Below, in pieces: positions 34,977 through 45,109 of a DNA stretch of 64,000 nucleotides. The translations under genes and the position numbers were made by a program. How positions within the stretch are numbered: the stretch's first letter is position 1; the number at the start of each line of letters is the position of its first letter. The DNA lies in the NCBI GenBank assembly GCA_947487765.1, contig CANKXO010000006.1, forward strand, positions 1 through 64,000. Direction: 5' to 3'. This stretch comes from an uncultured Pseudomonadales bacterium (GTDB lineage: Bacteria; Pseudomonadota; Gammaproteobacteria; Pseudomonadales; Cellvibrionaceae). The notes below the pieces were generated by a model. That model saw nothing but the letters and a program-made list of their open reading frames with translations, was not told where the DNA came from and did no database searches.

Positions 34977-37886
34977 TTAATTGAGTGGAGCGTCAAAAGG
35001 GTTATTGTAATACTGACCACCAATATCTAGCCACTCTCTTAGTAAGCGTAGTTCATTTATACTCATAAAATCAGTATGGTCTGTTGGGCTGACGGTTGCG
35101 GGTAGGTTAACACCATTCAACTTGTCAAAGAAACGGCTGCCAGCAGAATTACTTAATCTCATTACAGGGGGATTAGGAATATCGCTTGGATCAATAGGGA
35201 TTAGTATCTCAATAACGTTTCCACCACTATCAAGAATATCATTTCCACCGCTATCTTGATAAACGTCAACAACATTAGCGGTAAAGCTCTGAATATAAAT
35301 ATCCGCTACATTGTCATCATCAGGGCTAAAAGCTCTTGACCTTGGGATAGGGTTGCCACCAGCGTCTAAAATCTGGTTTCCGTCAACATCTAGATAGAAT
35401 TGTTCACCGTTAACCGCATCAAGTACAAATAAAGGTAAAAAACCGGTTGCATCAGGGTTGGCAATTTGTGGGGTCCCTTGCTGTAAAAGCTCACGATAGG
35501 ATCTGAAATGAGTCGCTTCAGCTGCAGAAGGTAAATTGGTCAATTCAAGTTGTCCTGCTGGTGTTTGAACGCCACCCATTCCATCAGATGTATTATGACA
35601 GCTAGAACATTGATTATTATCAACACCATCCACACGGCTCGCATCCCATAGAGGTTGAATATGATCAGGGTAATTAATCACAGTACGACAGCCGGGTTGC
35701 CATGTATCCTGGCAGGTTGTATTAGCTGGGGAAGGGGTCGTCATGCCGTCTGTATATAAAATACTGAGGTTGAGATCCTTTCCTCGGACTGCTGGGTCTG
35801 TCCAGTCATCGGTATATACCAGTCCTGTTGATAAATCACGAGCGCCATCCGTATTTATGCGGGTAAATACTTGCGCCATTGTTTCGCCAATCTGGTCGAT
35901 AAATAAGGCCGGCTCGGTATTAGGGAAAGGCAGGCCAAATTGTATTCCGCCAGCATATGCACTTGGGGCTTCTGCATCTAAGCGGCCGTGAGGTAGTTCG
36001 CTGCCGGCTGTATGGCAGCCGGTGCATTGGTATGTTTCTCCGCTTTTTACTTGGACAAGATTTCGATGAAGCGGTGCTATTCGTTCTCCGTCGGCATCCA
36101 CAACGTCAATATAAAAAGCAACATCGGCAGGCACTTTAACACTGACAGACCCGTCGGGCTCGATAGGTGCATAGCCTAGTATTTCTCTCATGCCACGGTT
36201 TTGGTTGAGGCCAAAAGCTGAATTGTCGAAATCCAGTACATCTTCGCTGGGAATACTTACGGGTTTAACTAATCGTATAAATCGAGCAGGCCTTTCAGCC
36301 GCTAACGTTTGGGCTGGATCTGCGAGAACGCTGATGCCGCTGGCTGAAGTATCAGTGCCATCGGTATCATAGACGCTGCGGATATGAAGTACGGCCAACC
36401 CTTCACTTTCTAAATCTGTATCAAAGATTGTTGGATCTGCGGCAGACACGGAAGGTAATGCTCTTGACTCCATAATTGCTACATCTGTGATCATTTCTCC
36501 TTGATTTACGGTGGCAATCGGTCGTTGGGTTCCATTCGCTGTATCATATCCCCACAAACCAAAACTTGCTTGGGCCGCCTCAAGAGATGGGTCGTCAACA
36601 ACGCCGTCATTATCTCTATCGCATACAACCGTATTATCATCAGCATCGGTCTGGAAACATAAGTTCCAGCTAACGAGAAAATCCTGACTACCATTGAGAG
36701 GGTAGGCCGCATTAAAGTGGCCATGTACTGAAATATCATTGTCGATCTCAACCGTGCGAGCGGTTAAAGAGCTTTGAGCCGAGCCAGAGTCTCCGCTATT
36801 GTCAAACGTTGGCTGGTTGTTATCAATAAATCCATCGGTATTAATTTGAATAATATCGCCGCCTAGTTGAGAGGAATCTCTAGGCTGCAAAATAGCGCTT
36901 AATGTACCGTCACTGAGCTCCCTGAAATCAATAAAAGTTGTATCAACTCCTGCGCCTGCATTGCCTGTCTCTTGGCTATGATAGCCATAAAGAATACGTA
37001 AATTACTGCCATCGCTATTAATAGTATAAATGCTTAACCTGTCTCGTTGATCCCCCATGTCTGATCGAAGAAAGGCGATTCGACCATCTTGTAATACGGT
37101 TGGCTGTAAATCATGGCCTTGGCTAAATGTAATTTGTTGAATACTTATGCCATTAGGATCATTGATAGGGTCGATAATATGGAGGTTAAAAATTTCGTCA
37201 TCGTCAGTCGTTGCAGAAAATCCAGCGCCATTAGTGCTGGCAGCGGGTTTGATCTCATCGAGTAATACTGCTCGGCTACGAACTTGACGGGTTGATGTGA
37301 ATACAATCCGGTCATCAGGTAGGTAGTAAGGGCCAATATCATGGCCTTCTTCAGCTCTAATTGCATCCCCTATGACAGGTTGTAAGCTATTAGCATCAAG
37401 ATCGTATTCCCATATATTCCATGTTGGCTGAAGTGGGTCATCATTGTCTAAATTAGGATCCAGTACTCTCATGGAGAATACCAATTTGCGCCCATCGTAT
37501 GAAACCTCAACATCCTTTACATCGTAGATAGTGCCTGCTGGAAAAGCAGCATCGGTAATATTAGTTTCTGCTGCTGATAAATTCCCTCGATCTCTTATAT
37601 ATAAAGCTGTTCCACCAGTAAAAGTATCCCCGCCAGTATAGATTGCTGGCTCTAGTACGTCTTCGCTTTCAACATTGTCGTCATCGTCGGCGGGCACGGG
37701 TCGCTTTACATAGGCAACGGGTGTGTCAACGGCTAATGGGTCAGAATCTTGCCCTCCTGATGAGCTGCCAAGGCCTGCACCACCCCCACAACCACTGATG
37801 ATTAGGGAAATAATACCGGCTGTCGCAAAGGTTTTGATATCGAGTGCTGGTCGCGGTAAAACGCGCTTGTACGTGAAGAGGGACAT
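34977..37886 (-). CDS. Large c-type cytochrome lipoprotein with beta-propeller region
   Basis: This 969-aa protein has a lipobox (LIISGCGGG, Cys about 33), then repeated propeller-like blades with PD40/TolB features: DGRKLVFSMRVLDP, PDDRIVFTSTRQVRS, DGRIAFLRSDMGD. Two c-type haem sites follow in the C-terminal half: CTGCH at about 619 and CSSCH at about 757. The combination resembles the HzsA-related proteins found in marine bacteria. It is likely an outer-membrane-anchored redox protein. Calcium-like Asp-rich loops (DADDNTVVCDRDNDGVVDD) occur in the propeller region. The substrate is not known. Confidence 0.85.
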   Translation of the reverse strand: MSLFTYKRVLPRPALDIKTFATAGIISLIISGCGGGAGLGSSSGGQDSDPLAVDTPVAYVKRPVPADDDDNVESEDVLEPAIYTGGDTFTGGTALYIRDRGNLSAAETNITDAAFPAGTIYDVKDVEVSYDGRKLVFSMRVLDPNLDNDDPLQPTWNIWEYDLDANSLQPVIGDAIRAEEGHDIGPYYLPDDRIVFTSTRQVRSRAVLLDEIKPAASTNGAGFSATTDDDEIFNLHIIDPINDPNGISIQQITFSQGHDLQPTVLQDGRIAFLRSDMGDQRDRLSIYTINSDGSNLRILYGYHSQETGNAGAGVDTTFIDFRELSDGTLSAILQPRDSSQLGGDIIQINTDGFIDNNQPTFDNSGDSGSAQSSLTARTVEIDNDISVHGHFNAAYPLNGSQDFLVSWNLCFQTDADDNTVVCDRDNDGVVDDPSLEAAQASFGLWGYDTANGTQRPIATVNQGEMITDVAIMESRALPSVSAADPTIFDTDLESEGLAVLHIRSVYDTDGTDTSASGISVLADPAQTLAAERPARFIRLVKPVSIPSEDVLDFDNSAFGLNQNRGMREILGYAPIEPDGSVSVKVPADVAFYIDVVDADGERIAPLHRNLVQVKSGETYQCTGCHTAGSELPHGRLDAEAPSAYAGGIQFGLPFPNTEPALFIDQIGETMAQVFTRINTDGARDLSTGLVYTDDWTDPAVRGKDLNLSILYTDGMTTPSPANTTCQDTWQPGCRTVINYPDHIQPLWDASRVDGVDNNQCSSCHNTSDGMGGVQTPAGQLELTNLPSAAEATHFRSYRELLQQGTPQIANPDATGFLPLFVLDAVNGEQFYLDVDGNQILDAGGNPIPRSRAFSPDDDNVADIYIQSFTANVVDVYQDSGGNDILDSGGNVIEILIPIDPSDIPNPPVMRLSNSAGSRFFDKLNGVNLPATVSPTDHTDFMSINELRLLREWLDIGGQYYNNPFDAPLN

Positions 37887-38090
37887 AATTAATACAACCT
37901 AATTCTTAGTATGTAAGCAAGTATGGGCTATTTTGGCGTTTTTTCCGTTGAATCAGTCACGATTTTTGTTTGTTGTTTGATCAATAAGGCAATATTTAAA
38001 TTTTTGTGAGCCTGTCATCAGAAATAACGTCAAAAAGTGGCTAAAGTATATACAACTAAAACAAAAAAGTTATTGGGTTGGTAACGTAAT

Positions 38091-39329
38091 ATGTTTAGAT
38101 GTCTTTCCCTAAAAAGAGTATCGGTGGCAATTCTTGCCTTCGCCTTCGGTACAGGAGTCTATGCGGGTCCCGCTGAGCAACAACAAGCAAAACGTATCCA
38201 TGAGCGCTTAACGGGTGTGATTCCGGAAGCGTCAGTCTTATTAGATATGGAACAGGAGCTTTTGGGCACAGATATACTCATTGATGGTGTGACGGGTGGT
38301 GAAGGTGCTGCTTTGATCGCTATGGAGAATGAGGCCTTTTATAGTGCAACACTAAAAAATTGGGTAGCTCCCTGGACTAATCGCGATCAAAACGTGTTTG
38401 TCCCTCTGAATGACTATACCGCAACAGTGATGGGGTTGATCAGAGATGAAAGCGATTTTCGTGAAGTGTTATATGAGAATGTTTTATATGTTTCTAATGC
38501 AGCGGGTTTGCCCGCTTACTCGAATAACGACAATGCTCATTATGAGGCGATAGAAACTCAAGGTGTTAGTTTAAAGGATACCTTGGTAAGACAATCCCAA
38601 GTCGGTGTGCCTGCAGAGGCTACAGCTGGAGTAATGACCACTCGGGCTGCAGCGGAGGCATTTTTTGTCGATGGTACCAATAGAGCGATGTTTCGTTACA
38701 CGTTGCTAAATCATACTTGCCGTGATTTAGAGCAAGTGCAGGATACTACGCGTTCTCCTGACCGTATCCGTCAGGATGTAAGTCGCAGTCCAGGTGGAGA
38801 TAGTCGCGTTTTCTTAAATAATTGTATTTCCTGTCATAGTGGTATGGACCCCCTAACGCAAGCTTTTGCATATTATGATTTCGATAATGATGAAACCGAT
38901 GAAGATGGCAATGCAAGAACTCCGTCGAATGCCATTGTTTACAATGCGGCAGGGCAGCTAGACCCTGTAACAGGTACAAGAGTTGATAAAAAGTACCACA
39001 TTAACTCCACGACTTTCCCTTACGGCTATGTGACGCCTGATGACAGTTGGGATAATTATTGGCGTAGTGGGCCAAATTCGCTTTTAGGCTGGGATAGTGC
39101 TCTTCCCGGTTCAGGTAATGGAGCAAAAAGTATGGGAAGAGAGCTTGCTCATAGTGAAGTCTTTGCTCAATGCCAAGTAGAGAAAGTCTTCAAAAATGTG
39201 TGTCTTAGAGACCCGGTTAACGCGGCAGATCTTGCTGAATTACAGACTCTGACGACTACTTTTCAGAGTAATAACTATAACTTAAAAAATGTGTTTGCAG
39301 CGACTGCAGACTACTGTAAGCAACCATAA
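38091..39329 (+). CDS. Secreted protein with one CxxCH haem motif
   Basis: This 412-aa protein has a signal peptide (SVAILAFAFGTGVYAG) and a single c-type haem motif in NNCISCHSGMDPLTQAF (about residues 243-259). The surrounding RDLEQVQDTTRSPDRIRQDV and FAYYDFDNDETDEDG segments recall DUF1585/DUF1588-type cytochromes but do not fully match. It is divergent from the propeller cytochrome gene and heads the plus-strand half of the redox module, 13 bp before the next gene. I do not recognise a precise family. Confidence 0.75.
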   Translation: MFRCLSLKRVSVAILAFAFGTGVYAGPAEQQQAKRIHERLTGVIPEASVLLDMEQELLGTDILIDGVTGGEGAALIAMENEAFYSATLKNWVAPWTNRDQNVFVPLNDYTATVMGLIRDESDFREVLYENVLYVSNAAGLPAYSNNDNAHYEAIETQGVSLKDTLVRQSQVGVPAEATAGVMTTRAAAEAFFVDGTNRAMFRYTLLNHTCRDLEQVQDTTRSPDRIRQDVSRSPGGDSRVFLNNCISCHSGMDPLTQAFAYYDFDNDETDEDGNARTPSNAIVYNAAGQLDPVTGTRVDKKYHINSTTFPYGYVTPDDSWDNYWRSGPNSLLGWDSALPGSGNGAKSMGRELAHSEVFAQCQVEKVFKNVCLRDPVNAADLAELQTLTTTFQSNNYNLKNVFAATADYCKQP

Positions 39330-39342
39330 TCGGGAGATTGAT

Positions 39343-41985
39343 ATGTCGTCGTTAAATCAGTTATCAGCTCTTGTTAGCAAAATAACGTCTATTTGTGCTT
39401 TATCGATAGTTTTAATTTCATGTGGTGGTTCTGGCGGTGGTAGTTCTGGTACTACGACACCTACAACACCTGGTGGTACTGGGGGTGGCAGTTCTGCTCC
39501 TGAAGTCATCAACTATAATGGGCCGGCACCTAGCAGTGATGAAGTTCAGCGGTACCGTAATGCAATATGGTCGAATATTGCGCTTGCCAGTCGTTGTGGC
39601 GGTTGCCATATTCAGGATGGCTCAGCAACACCCACATTTGCTCGTACAGATGATGTTAATCTGGCCTATTCGCAGGCAACAAGTAACAACCTAATTGATA
39701 TCAGTAACCCCAGTAATTCACGTTTAGCAACTAAGGTGGGCGAAGGGCATAACTGTTGGTTAACCAATGCAGGTTCATGTGCTGCTCAAATGGCAACGTG
39801 GGTTAGTCAGTTTGCAAATGTCGGTGGCAGCACATCATTTTTGGGTGCTTTGAATTTACAGGAGCCTACATTAAGAACGGTAGGTGATAGTAAGCAATTC
39901 CCTGCGCTTGCAGATGATGGCTCAGGTGCTGATTTCGAAAGTACTGTTTATCCTCTGTTGAATCAGTATTGCGGAACTTGTCATTCTCCTGATTCGGCAT
40001 TACAACAGCAGCCTTATCTCGGTGGTAATAGCAGTGATCCTAATATTACAGATCCAGCTGATATTGCTGAAGATGTAAATGTTTCATATGAAGCCGCACG
40101 AACACGAATAAACCTTGAAGACGGTTCTCTTGATCTAGATGATGCGCTTTCAAGGATAATTGTAAGGTTGCGAGATGAAGGCCATAACTGCTGGGGTGGT
40201 AGCTGTGCAACGAGTTCTTCGGCAATGCATACTGCGATACAAGCCTTCTCTAATAACCTTACACCTGTCTCTGTTAATTCGGATTTAGTCATTAGTCGCG
40301 AATTAAACCTTGAGACAGATGGTCAAGCAGCCAGTGGTGGTGGTGGACGTATTGAAACAAATGTTATCGCAAAATGGGATTTTCGTGATAGTGCATCTAA
40401 TCCGTCAACTAGAACTGCAGATGATACCAGTGGCGTATCTCCTGCGTTAACGCTTAATCTAATTGGTAATGTTGAGTGGTTAGGTGCTGGTGGTGTTCGT
40501 ATTAATGATGGTAAGTTGCAAGGTTCAACAACAACTAGTGCCAAGCTTTATGATCGTATCATCGCGAGTGGTGAATACAGTATTGAATCCTGGGTTGTTC
40601 CTCTTAATGTGACTCAGGATGGGCCGGCTAGAATTGTTACTTATTCTGGTGCCACGGACCGACGCAACTTTATGTTGGGACAGACCACTTACGATTATGA
40701 TTTCCATGCCCGTTCCAGTACTACAGACGCAGATGGCCAGCCAGCGGTTTCAACGCCAATGGCAGACGAGGTTCTGCAGGCGACCTTACAGCATGTCGTT
40801 GCCACTTACAGCGCAACTGATGGGCGTAGAATTTATGTGAATGGAGAATTGGTAACAGCTGATGATCCTCAGGGCGCTGGTAACTTTAATAGTTGGGATA
40901 GAAATTTTGCGCTGGTTGTTGGTGATGAAGTGTCCAATGATAGTCAGTGGCAGGGTACAGTCCGCTTATTGGCTATCCATGATCGCGCAATCTCTGCGGA
41001 CGATGTTCAGACCAACTATGATATTGGCGTCGGTCAAAAATTCTATCTGTTGTTCTATATCTCTGATCATATTGGTATTCCTCGCAGTTACATCGTGATG
41101 GAAGTTGAGCAATTTGATGATCACGGTTATCTATTTAACGAGCCTTTCTTTGTTTCTTTTGAAGATGGCGTCACGATTACTGATGTGCCTGTTCAAGGTA
41201 TGCGTATTGGTGTAAACGGTCAGGAAGCATCGTCTGGTCAAGCATATGCGAATGTGGATACCACTATTACTCAGGCTGAAGTTGACGCTAACGATGGTCG
41301 ACAGATTCTTTCAAATGTTGGAACGGTAATAGGTGTAGATCAAGGCCCAGCAAGTGATAATTTCTTTCTTACCTTTGATTTATTGGGTACGGCAAACTAT
41401 GTACGTGTAGAGGCAACTCCAACGCCGCAATTGCCATCCCCAAGTACTGAAGAGCAGTCAGATATTGGTGTTAAAACATTTGACGAAATAAATGAAGCAC
41501 TTGCCGGGTTGACGGGTATTAGTAAAGTGAATGCTAATGTGGCATCAACCTTCAATACCGTTAAGCAACAGCTGCCAGTAAATGAAGATATTCAGGGATT
41601 TGCGGCTGCCCAACAAATGGCAGTAACGCAATTAGCAGTGCTTTATTGTAAAGAGCTAGTGGATCAAGAGTCGGCCCTTGGAAGCAGTACTTATTTCCCT
41701 GGGTTTAACTTTAGTGCTACACCTACAGCAGCCTTTAGTGGAGCAGGTAGAGGCCAAATTATTTCCCCGTTATTAGATAGTTTGTTGGCTAACACAACTG
41801 CTACAGACGATCAGCCAACGTTTGCTTCGGCTGAGGGTGAACTGGATGGTTTAATCACAACGTTGTTGGGTAATTGTTCCGCTGATTCCTGTATGCCTGC
41901 GGGTAGTACCGGTACTCGTGTTAATAGCATTGTAACAGCCACTTGTGCGTCAGCATTTGCCAGTGGCATGATGTTAATTCAATAG
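39343..41985 (+). CDS. LamG-domain lipoprotein with two CxxCH haem motifs
   Basis: About 880 aa: a lipobox (LISCGGSGGGSS) and a Gly/Thr-rich linker come first. The haem motifs are CGGCH (about residue 85) and CGTCH (about 210), and two paired-Cys blocks carry HNCW. A LamG/concanavalin-like domain (about 345-540) follows, with YSIESWVVPLN, ATLQHVVATYS and RRIYVNGELV. The frame opens at 39289, but ATG 39343 has GGGAG 5-6 bases upstream and begins the lipoprotein signal. It looks like a cell-surface cytochrome with a carbohydrate- or protein-binding domain. Confidence 0.83.
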   Translation: MSSLNQLSALVSKITSICALSIVLISCGGSGGGSSGTTTPTTPGGTGGGSSAPEVINYNGPAPSSDEVQRYRNAIWSNIALASRCGGCHIQDGSATPTFARTDDVNLAYSQATSNNLIDISNPSNSRLATKVGEGHNCWLTNAGSCAAQMATWVSQFANVGGSTSFLGALNLQEPTLRTVGDSKQFPALADDGSGADFESTVYPLLNQYCGTCHSPDSALQQQPYLGGNSSDPNITDPADIAEDVNVSYEAARTRINLEDGSLDLDDALSRIIVRLRDEGHNCWGGSCATSSSAMHTAIQAFSNNLTPVSVNSDLVISRELNLETDGQAASGGGGRIETNVIAKWDFRDSASNPSTRTADDTSGVSPALTLNLIGNVEWLGAGGVRINDGKLQGSTTTSAKLYDRIIASGEYSIESWVVPLNVTQDGPARIVTYSGATDRRNFMLGQTTYDYDFHARSSTTDADGQPAVSTPMADEVLQATLQHVVATYSATDGRRIYVNGELVTADDPQGAGNFNSWDRNFALVVGDEVSNDSQWQGTVRLLAIHDRAISADDVQTNYDIGVGQKFYLLFYISDHIGIPRSYIVMEVEQFDDHGYLFNEPFFVSFEDGVTITDVPVQGMRIGVNGQEASSGQAYANVDTTITQAEVDANDGRQILSNVGTVIGVDQGPASDNFFLTFDLLGTANYVRVEATPTPQLPSPSTEEQSDIGVKTFDEINEALAGLTGISKVNANVASTFNTVKQQLPVNEDIQGFAAAQQMAVTQLAVLYCKELVDQESALGSSTYFPGFNFSATPTAAFSGAGRGQIISPLLDSLLANTTATDDQPTFASAEGELDGLITTLLGNCSADSCMPAGSTGTRVNSIVTATCASAFASGMMLIQ

Positions 41986-41998
41986 TCAGGATGTAGTA

Positions 41999-43612
41999 AT
42001 GAAAAAAAATCAATTTATAAGAGATATCGATAGACCTTTAATGCATCCTGATCACAAGCGGCCTATGACAAGGCGTGAGTTTGTGTCCCAAGGTTTTGCG
42101 TTTGGTACAGGTCTAACCCTTGGCGCTTCCATTTTTGGGTTGGCTAGTAATAAGTCCCACGCATTGTCTGCGCCGTTACAAGACTTCTTGACTAATAACT
42201 GTGGTGCATTTGATAACAGTAATGCGAAGATCCCATTTATTTGTTTTGATTTAGCCGGTGGTGCAAATTTTGCTGGCTCGAGTGTTTTAGTCGGGGGCGC
42301 TGGTGGACAAGAAGACTTTTTGGATACTTCTGGATACCAAAGGATAGGGCTTCCTGTTGATCAAACTCCCAATTTGGATTCAGCGACTAACCCACTGATT
42401 GATGATACCTATGGCTTAAAATTTCATAGTGATAGTCCTTACCTTCGAGGGCTAAGAGAATTTGCCCCAAATGCTGCAGCGAATACTAATGGAGCCGTTA
42501 TCCCCGCTCGCTCTGAAAATGATACGGGTAATAACCCTCATAACCCTATGTATGCGATTAATCGCTACGGTGCGAATGGGCGACTACTTGCATTAATTGG
42601 GTCCCGTAACAGTGATTCGGGTGGTAATTCTATGGCGCCGGTTGCTTATATGAACCCTGAGGTGCGCCCAACAAAAATTGACAGTTCCGGTGATGCAAGA
42701 AGCCTAGTCGATACTGGTGAGTTGGCCCAGCTTTTAGGCGGTGCTGATACCGAAGCGGTTATGGAAGCGGTATATCGTTTATCTGATGCTAAATTAGGTC
42801 GTGTTAACACAGCGATTACTACTGACGCTATAGTGAAAGACTTAGTGCGTTGTGGTTACGTCAAGGCTGCATCTAATGCCGAGCAAACCCCTGATGATAT
42901 TGATCCATCTATCGATACTGAGATTGTTGGTGCAAGTGGTATCTTTACTCAAGCTGAATATGATGGCGATCGTGAGTTCCGGAAAACAGCTGCGGTTATG
43001 AAAATGGTCGTTGATGGTTACGCAGGTGCAGGTACTGTAACGATGGGTGGGTATGACTATCATGGTGGTCGTCGTGCCCGTGGTGAGGCTAGAGATTTGC
43101 GTGCAGGACGCTGTATCGGAGCCGCATTAGATTATGCAAGACGCCGAGCAAAACCACTTATGATTTATGTCTTTAGTGATGGATCTCTTTCCAGTAATGG
43201 AGCAATTGATAACCAACCTGGTGATGGTCTGCAAGGTCGTGCCAGTGTTGATCCAGGTGGCCGTGGTAAAGGTGAATGGGTCAGTGATAATCAGCAAACT
43301 GCGTGTTCCTGGTTCCTTGTTTATAACCCAAGTGGACGACCTCAATTGATGGGAGCTAATCAGGATGAGCAGTTCCGCCATCAACAACTTGGTTACTTCA
43401 GACCAAGTGGTAACGTAGAAACGACTGCAACTCCTGTTGCTAATAACGTTAACTTGTTGGTTGACGTGGTTGCTCTGAACTATATGGCGCTTCATGGTGA
43501 GCAAGGGAACTTTGGTAGTGTCTTTGGTAACCAGCTTGGTAATGCATCGTTGATGGACAGTTTGACGGCATTTCAGCCTATTGTTAACGGCAATATTAAC
43601 AGCCCTGTATAA
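41999..43612 (+). CDS. Tat-exported DUF1501-like protein
   Basis: This 537-aa protein has a twin-arginine signal (MTRREFVSQGFAFGTGLTL at about residues 23-41). The body resembles the alkaline-phosphatase-fold DUF1501 family: IPFICFDLAGGANFAGS, NNPHNPMYAINRYG, GGYDYHGGRRARGEARDLR and LMIYVFSDGSLSSNG. DUF1501 genes are typically paired with secreted cytochrome genes in Planctomycetes and marine Proteobacteria, as here, where it lies 13 bp after the LamG cytochrome. The catalytic role is unknown. A terminator follows. Confidence 0.8.
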   Translation: MKKNQFIRDIDRPLMHPDHKRPMTRREFVSQGFAFGTGLTLGASIFGLASNKSHALSAPLQDFLTNNCGAFDNSNAKIPFICFDLAGGANFAGSSVLVGGAGGQEDFLDTSGYQRIGLPVDQTPNLDSATNPLIDDTYGLKFHSDSPYLRGLREFAPNAAANTNGAVIPARSENDTGNNPHNPMYAINRYGANGRLLALIGSRNSDSGGNSMAPVAYMNPEVRPTKIDSSGDARSLVDTGELAQLLGGADTEAVMEAVYRLSDAKLGRVNTAITTDAIVKDLVRCGYVKAASNAEQTPDDIDPSIDTEIVGASGIFTQAEYDGDREFRKTAAVMKMVVDGYAGAGTVTMGGYDYHGGRRARGEARDLRAGRCIGAALDYARRRAKPLMIYVFSDGSLSSNGAIDNQPGDGLQGRASVDPGGRGKGEWVSDNQQTACSWFLVYNPSGRPQLMGANQDEQFRHQQLGYFRPSGNVETTATPVANNVNLLVDVVALNYMALHGEQGNFGSVFGNQLGNASLMDSLTAFQPIVNGNINSPV

Positions 43613-43638
43613 CGTTCTGGTATACAGGTTCTATCTAA

Positions 43639-43659
43639 AAAGGGGCAATAAGCCCCTTT
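43639..43659. terminator. Bidirectional intrinsic terminator
   Basis: Perfect 8-bp stem AAAGGGGC / GCCCCTTT around a 5-nt loop, between the convergent DUF1501-like and methyltransferase genes. Its right arm reaches into the stop codon of the minus-strand gene. Confidence 0.75.
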
Positions 43660-45025
43660 AATTATTTTGCGTATACAAATCGATAAATAAATTCCTAACA
43701 AGGTTTATGGCTTCGTCTGGGTTTATCCCTTGTCGCTTGGCGATCTTGTTTGCAATTTTATTAATAGATGTTCTTCCATCTACCTCTGCACTTAATTGAG
43801 CATAAGTTCGGTGAGTAACTGTAAATTGCTGAAAGTAATGTGTTTTGGGTATTGGTTTTTTTATATCAAGTAACCACGGCGGTAGTGTTTGTATCTGTTT
43901 TATAGGTGCAACGTCTTTTATTTTGTTTGCTGACCATGACCAGACAGTTTCTACACGGTGACCGGCATTGTAAGGTGATTTTAAGTAAGGGATTTGTTGT
44001 TGTTGAATATTGTGTATTTCAAACCCTTGCTGTTCGGCTATCGTTTTTACTTCTTCTATGGAATAGCAGAGTGCATCTCGTTTTTGATGGAAAACCAAAC
44101 TGCCAAAATTAACCCACTGGCCACCAATATCAATATATTGATTTAATTGTTGTAGGAAGCGGCTAAGCTCTAAGGGCTGAATATCAATCAGCCATGGTGT
44201 CAATACAGTATTAAAGCTTCCTTTAATAAAGGCTGGTTTGGTTGCATCGCTGAATACATAGTAAAAATTGTCAGGCTTTTTTACACCTTCGATTTGGTGA
44301 CTAACAGCAGCATATTGGCTTTCTAATGGCTGCATGGGAAATTCATAAATATCTAAACCATAGCCTTCTATAATGCGCTTAGCAGCAAGTACCAAAAGAG
44401 GGTTAATATCTGTGGCTACTGTTACTTCTGGGGAGATAGCTTGATGAATATCTAGAGCTAAACGCCCAGCGCCTGCACCTAACACCAACAGATTTTTACA
44501 TTGTTCTTTATCGATATATTGGCTGACAATATCTGCACTTAGCTGATTTTCTTCACCTCCCCATACCCAGTCCCGGTACAAATTGGCTTCATAGCTCAGT
44601 AGGTTTTGTGTATTAGGTGCAATATCATTAAGAGCGTTATAAGTCGCTGTGCTCGCCATAGGATTTCGTACAACAGGTGTTAGCAAATCTAATACACTAC
44701 GAATAAAAGACCGTTTTCCTTCGAGTAGCTGTTGCAATCGTTGTTGTGTAGGTGCAGGGGTTGATTTGATAGAGTTTTCAAGCTCACCAATTTCATCCAT
44801 TAACACTTGATAAAAATGGTTAAGTTTAATGCTCCAATCAACCAACGAATTTTGTGGTTGAGGTAATAACCAGGGAATACCATCAATTAAAGGGTAAGTG
44901 TGTTCAGCGTTTTCAGTCTTTAATGTGTCGCCGGATTGTTGCAAGGTATTGCTAGTGGTTGGACATGCTAGCAACTTAAGTAAGGGGTTATCTAATTGCA
45001 TATTTAAAATTGTTTTTACTATCAA
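43658..45025 (-). CDS. Trm112-like and N2227/carnosine N-methyltransferase-like protein
   Basis: This 455-aa protein has an N-terminal Trm112-type segment: LLKLLACPTTSNTLQQSG, then YPLIDGIPWLLP. An SAM-dependent methyltransferase domain follows with LLVLGAGAGRLALDIHQ (motif I, about 175-191) and TDINPLLVLAA. The later INFGSLVFHQ-like stretch (WVNFGSLVFHQKRDALCYSI) matches the N2227 family, which includes carnosine N-methyltransferase. A C-terminal extension (SAEVDGRTSINKIANKIAKR) may be a PqqD-like or winged segment. Small-molecule or peptide N-methylation is inferred; no neighbour indicates the substrate. Confidence 0.8.
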   Translation of the reverse strand: MIVKTILNMQLDNPLLKLLACPTTSNTLQQSGDTLKTENAEHTYPLIDGIPWLLPQPQNSLVDWSIKLNHFYQVLMDEIGELENSIKSTPAPTQQRLQQLLEGKRSFIRSVLDLLTPVVRNPMASTATYNALNDIAPNTQNLLSYEANLYRDWVWGGEENQLSADIVSQYIDKEQCKNLLVLGAGAGRLALDIHQAISPEVTVATDINPLLVLAAKRIIEGYGLDIYEFPMQPLESQYAAVSHQIEGVKKPDNFYYVFSDATKPAFIKGSFNTVLTPWLIDIQPLELSRFLQQLNQYIDIGGQWVNFGSLVFHQKRDALCYSIEEVKTIAEQQGFEIHNIQQQQIPYLKSPYNAGHRVETVWSWSANKIKDVAPIKQIQTLPPWLLDIKKPIPKTHYFQQFTVTHRTYAQLSAEVDGRTSINKIANKIAKRQGINPDEAINLVRNLFIDLYTQNN

Positions 45026-45109
45026 AGTTAGTTACTAGCATACTATATTTTAGTGAAAAATATTCAATCTATTGGGTTGGCTATTTTTAAATAAAGGTGA
45101 AATATAGTA

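Noticed and set aside
39289-39342. Extended start of the LamG cytochrome gene
   Set aside because: The first 18 residues overlap the previous gene and precede the lipoprotein signal; ATG 39343 has a good ribosome binding site.
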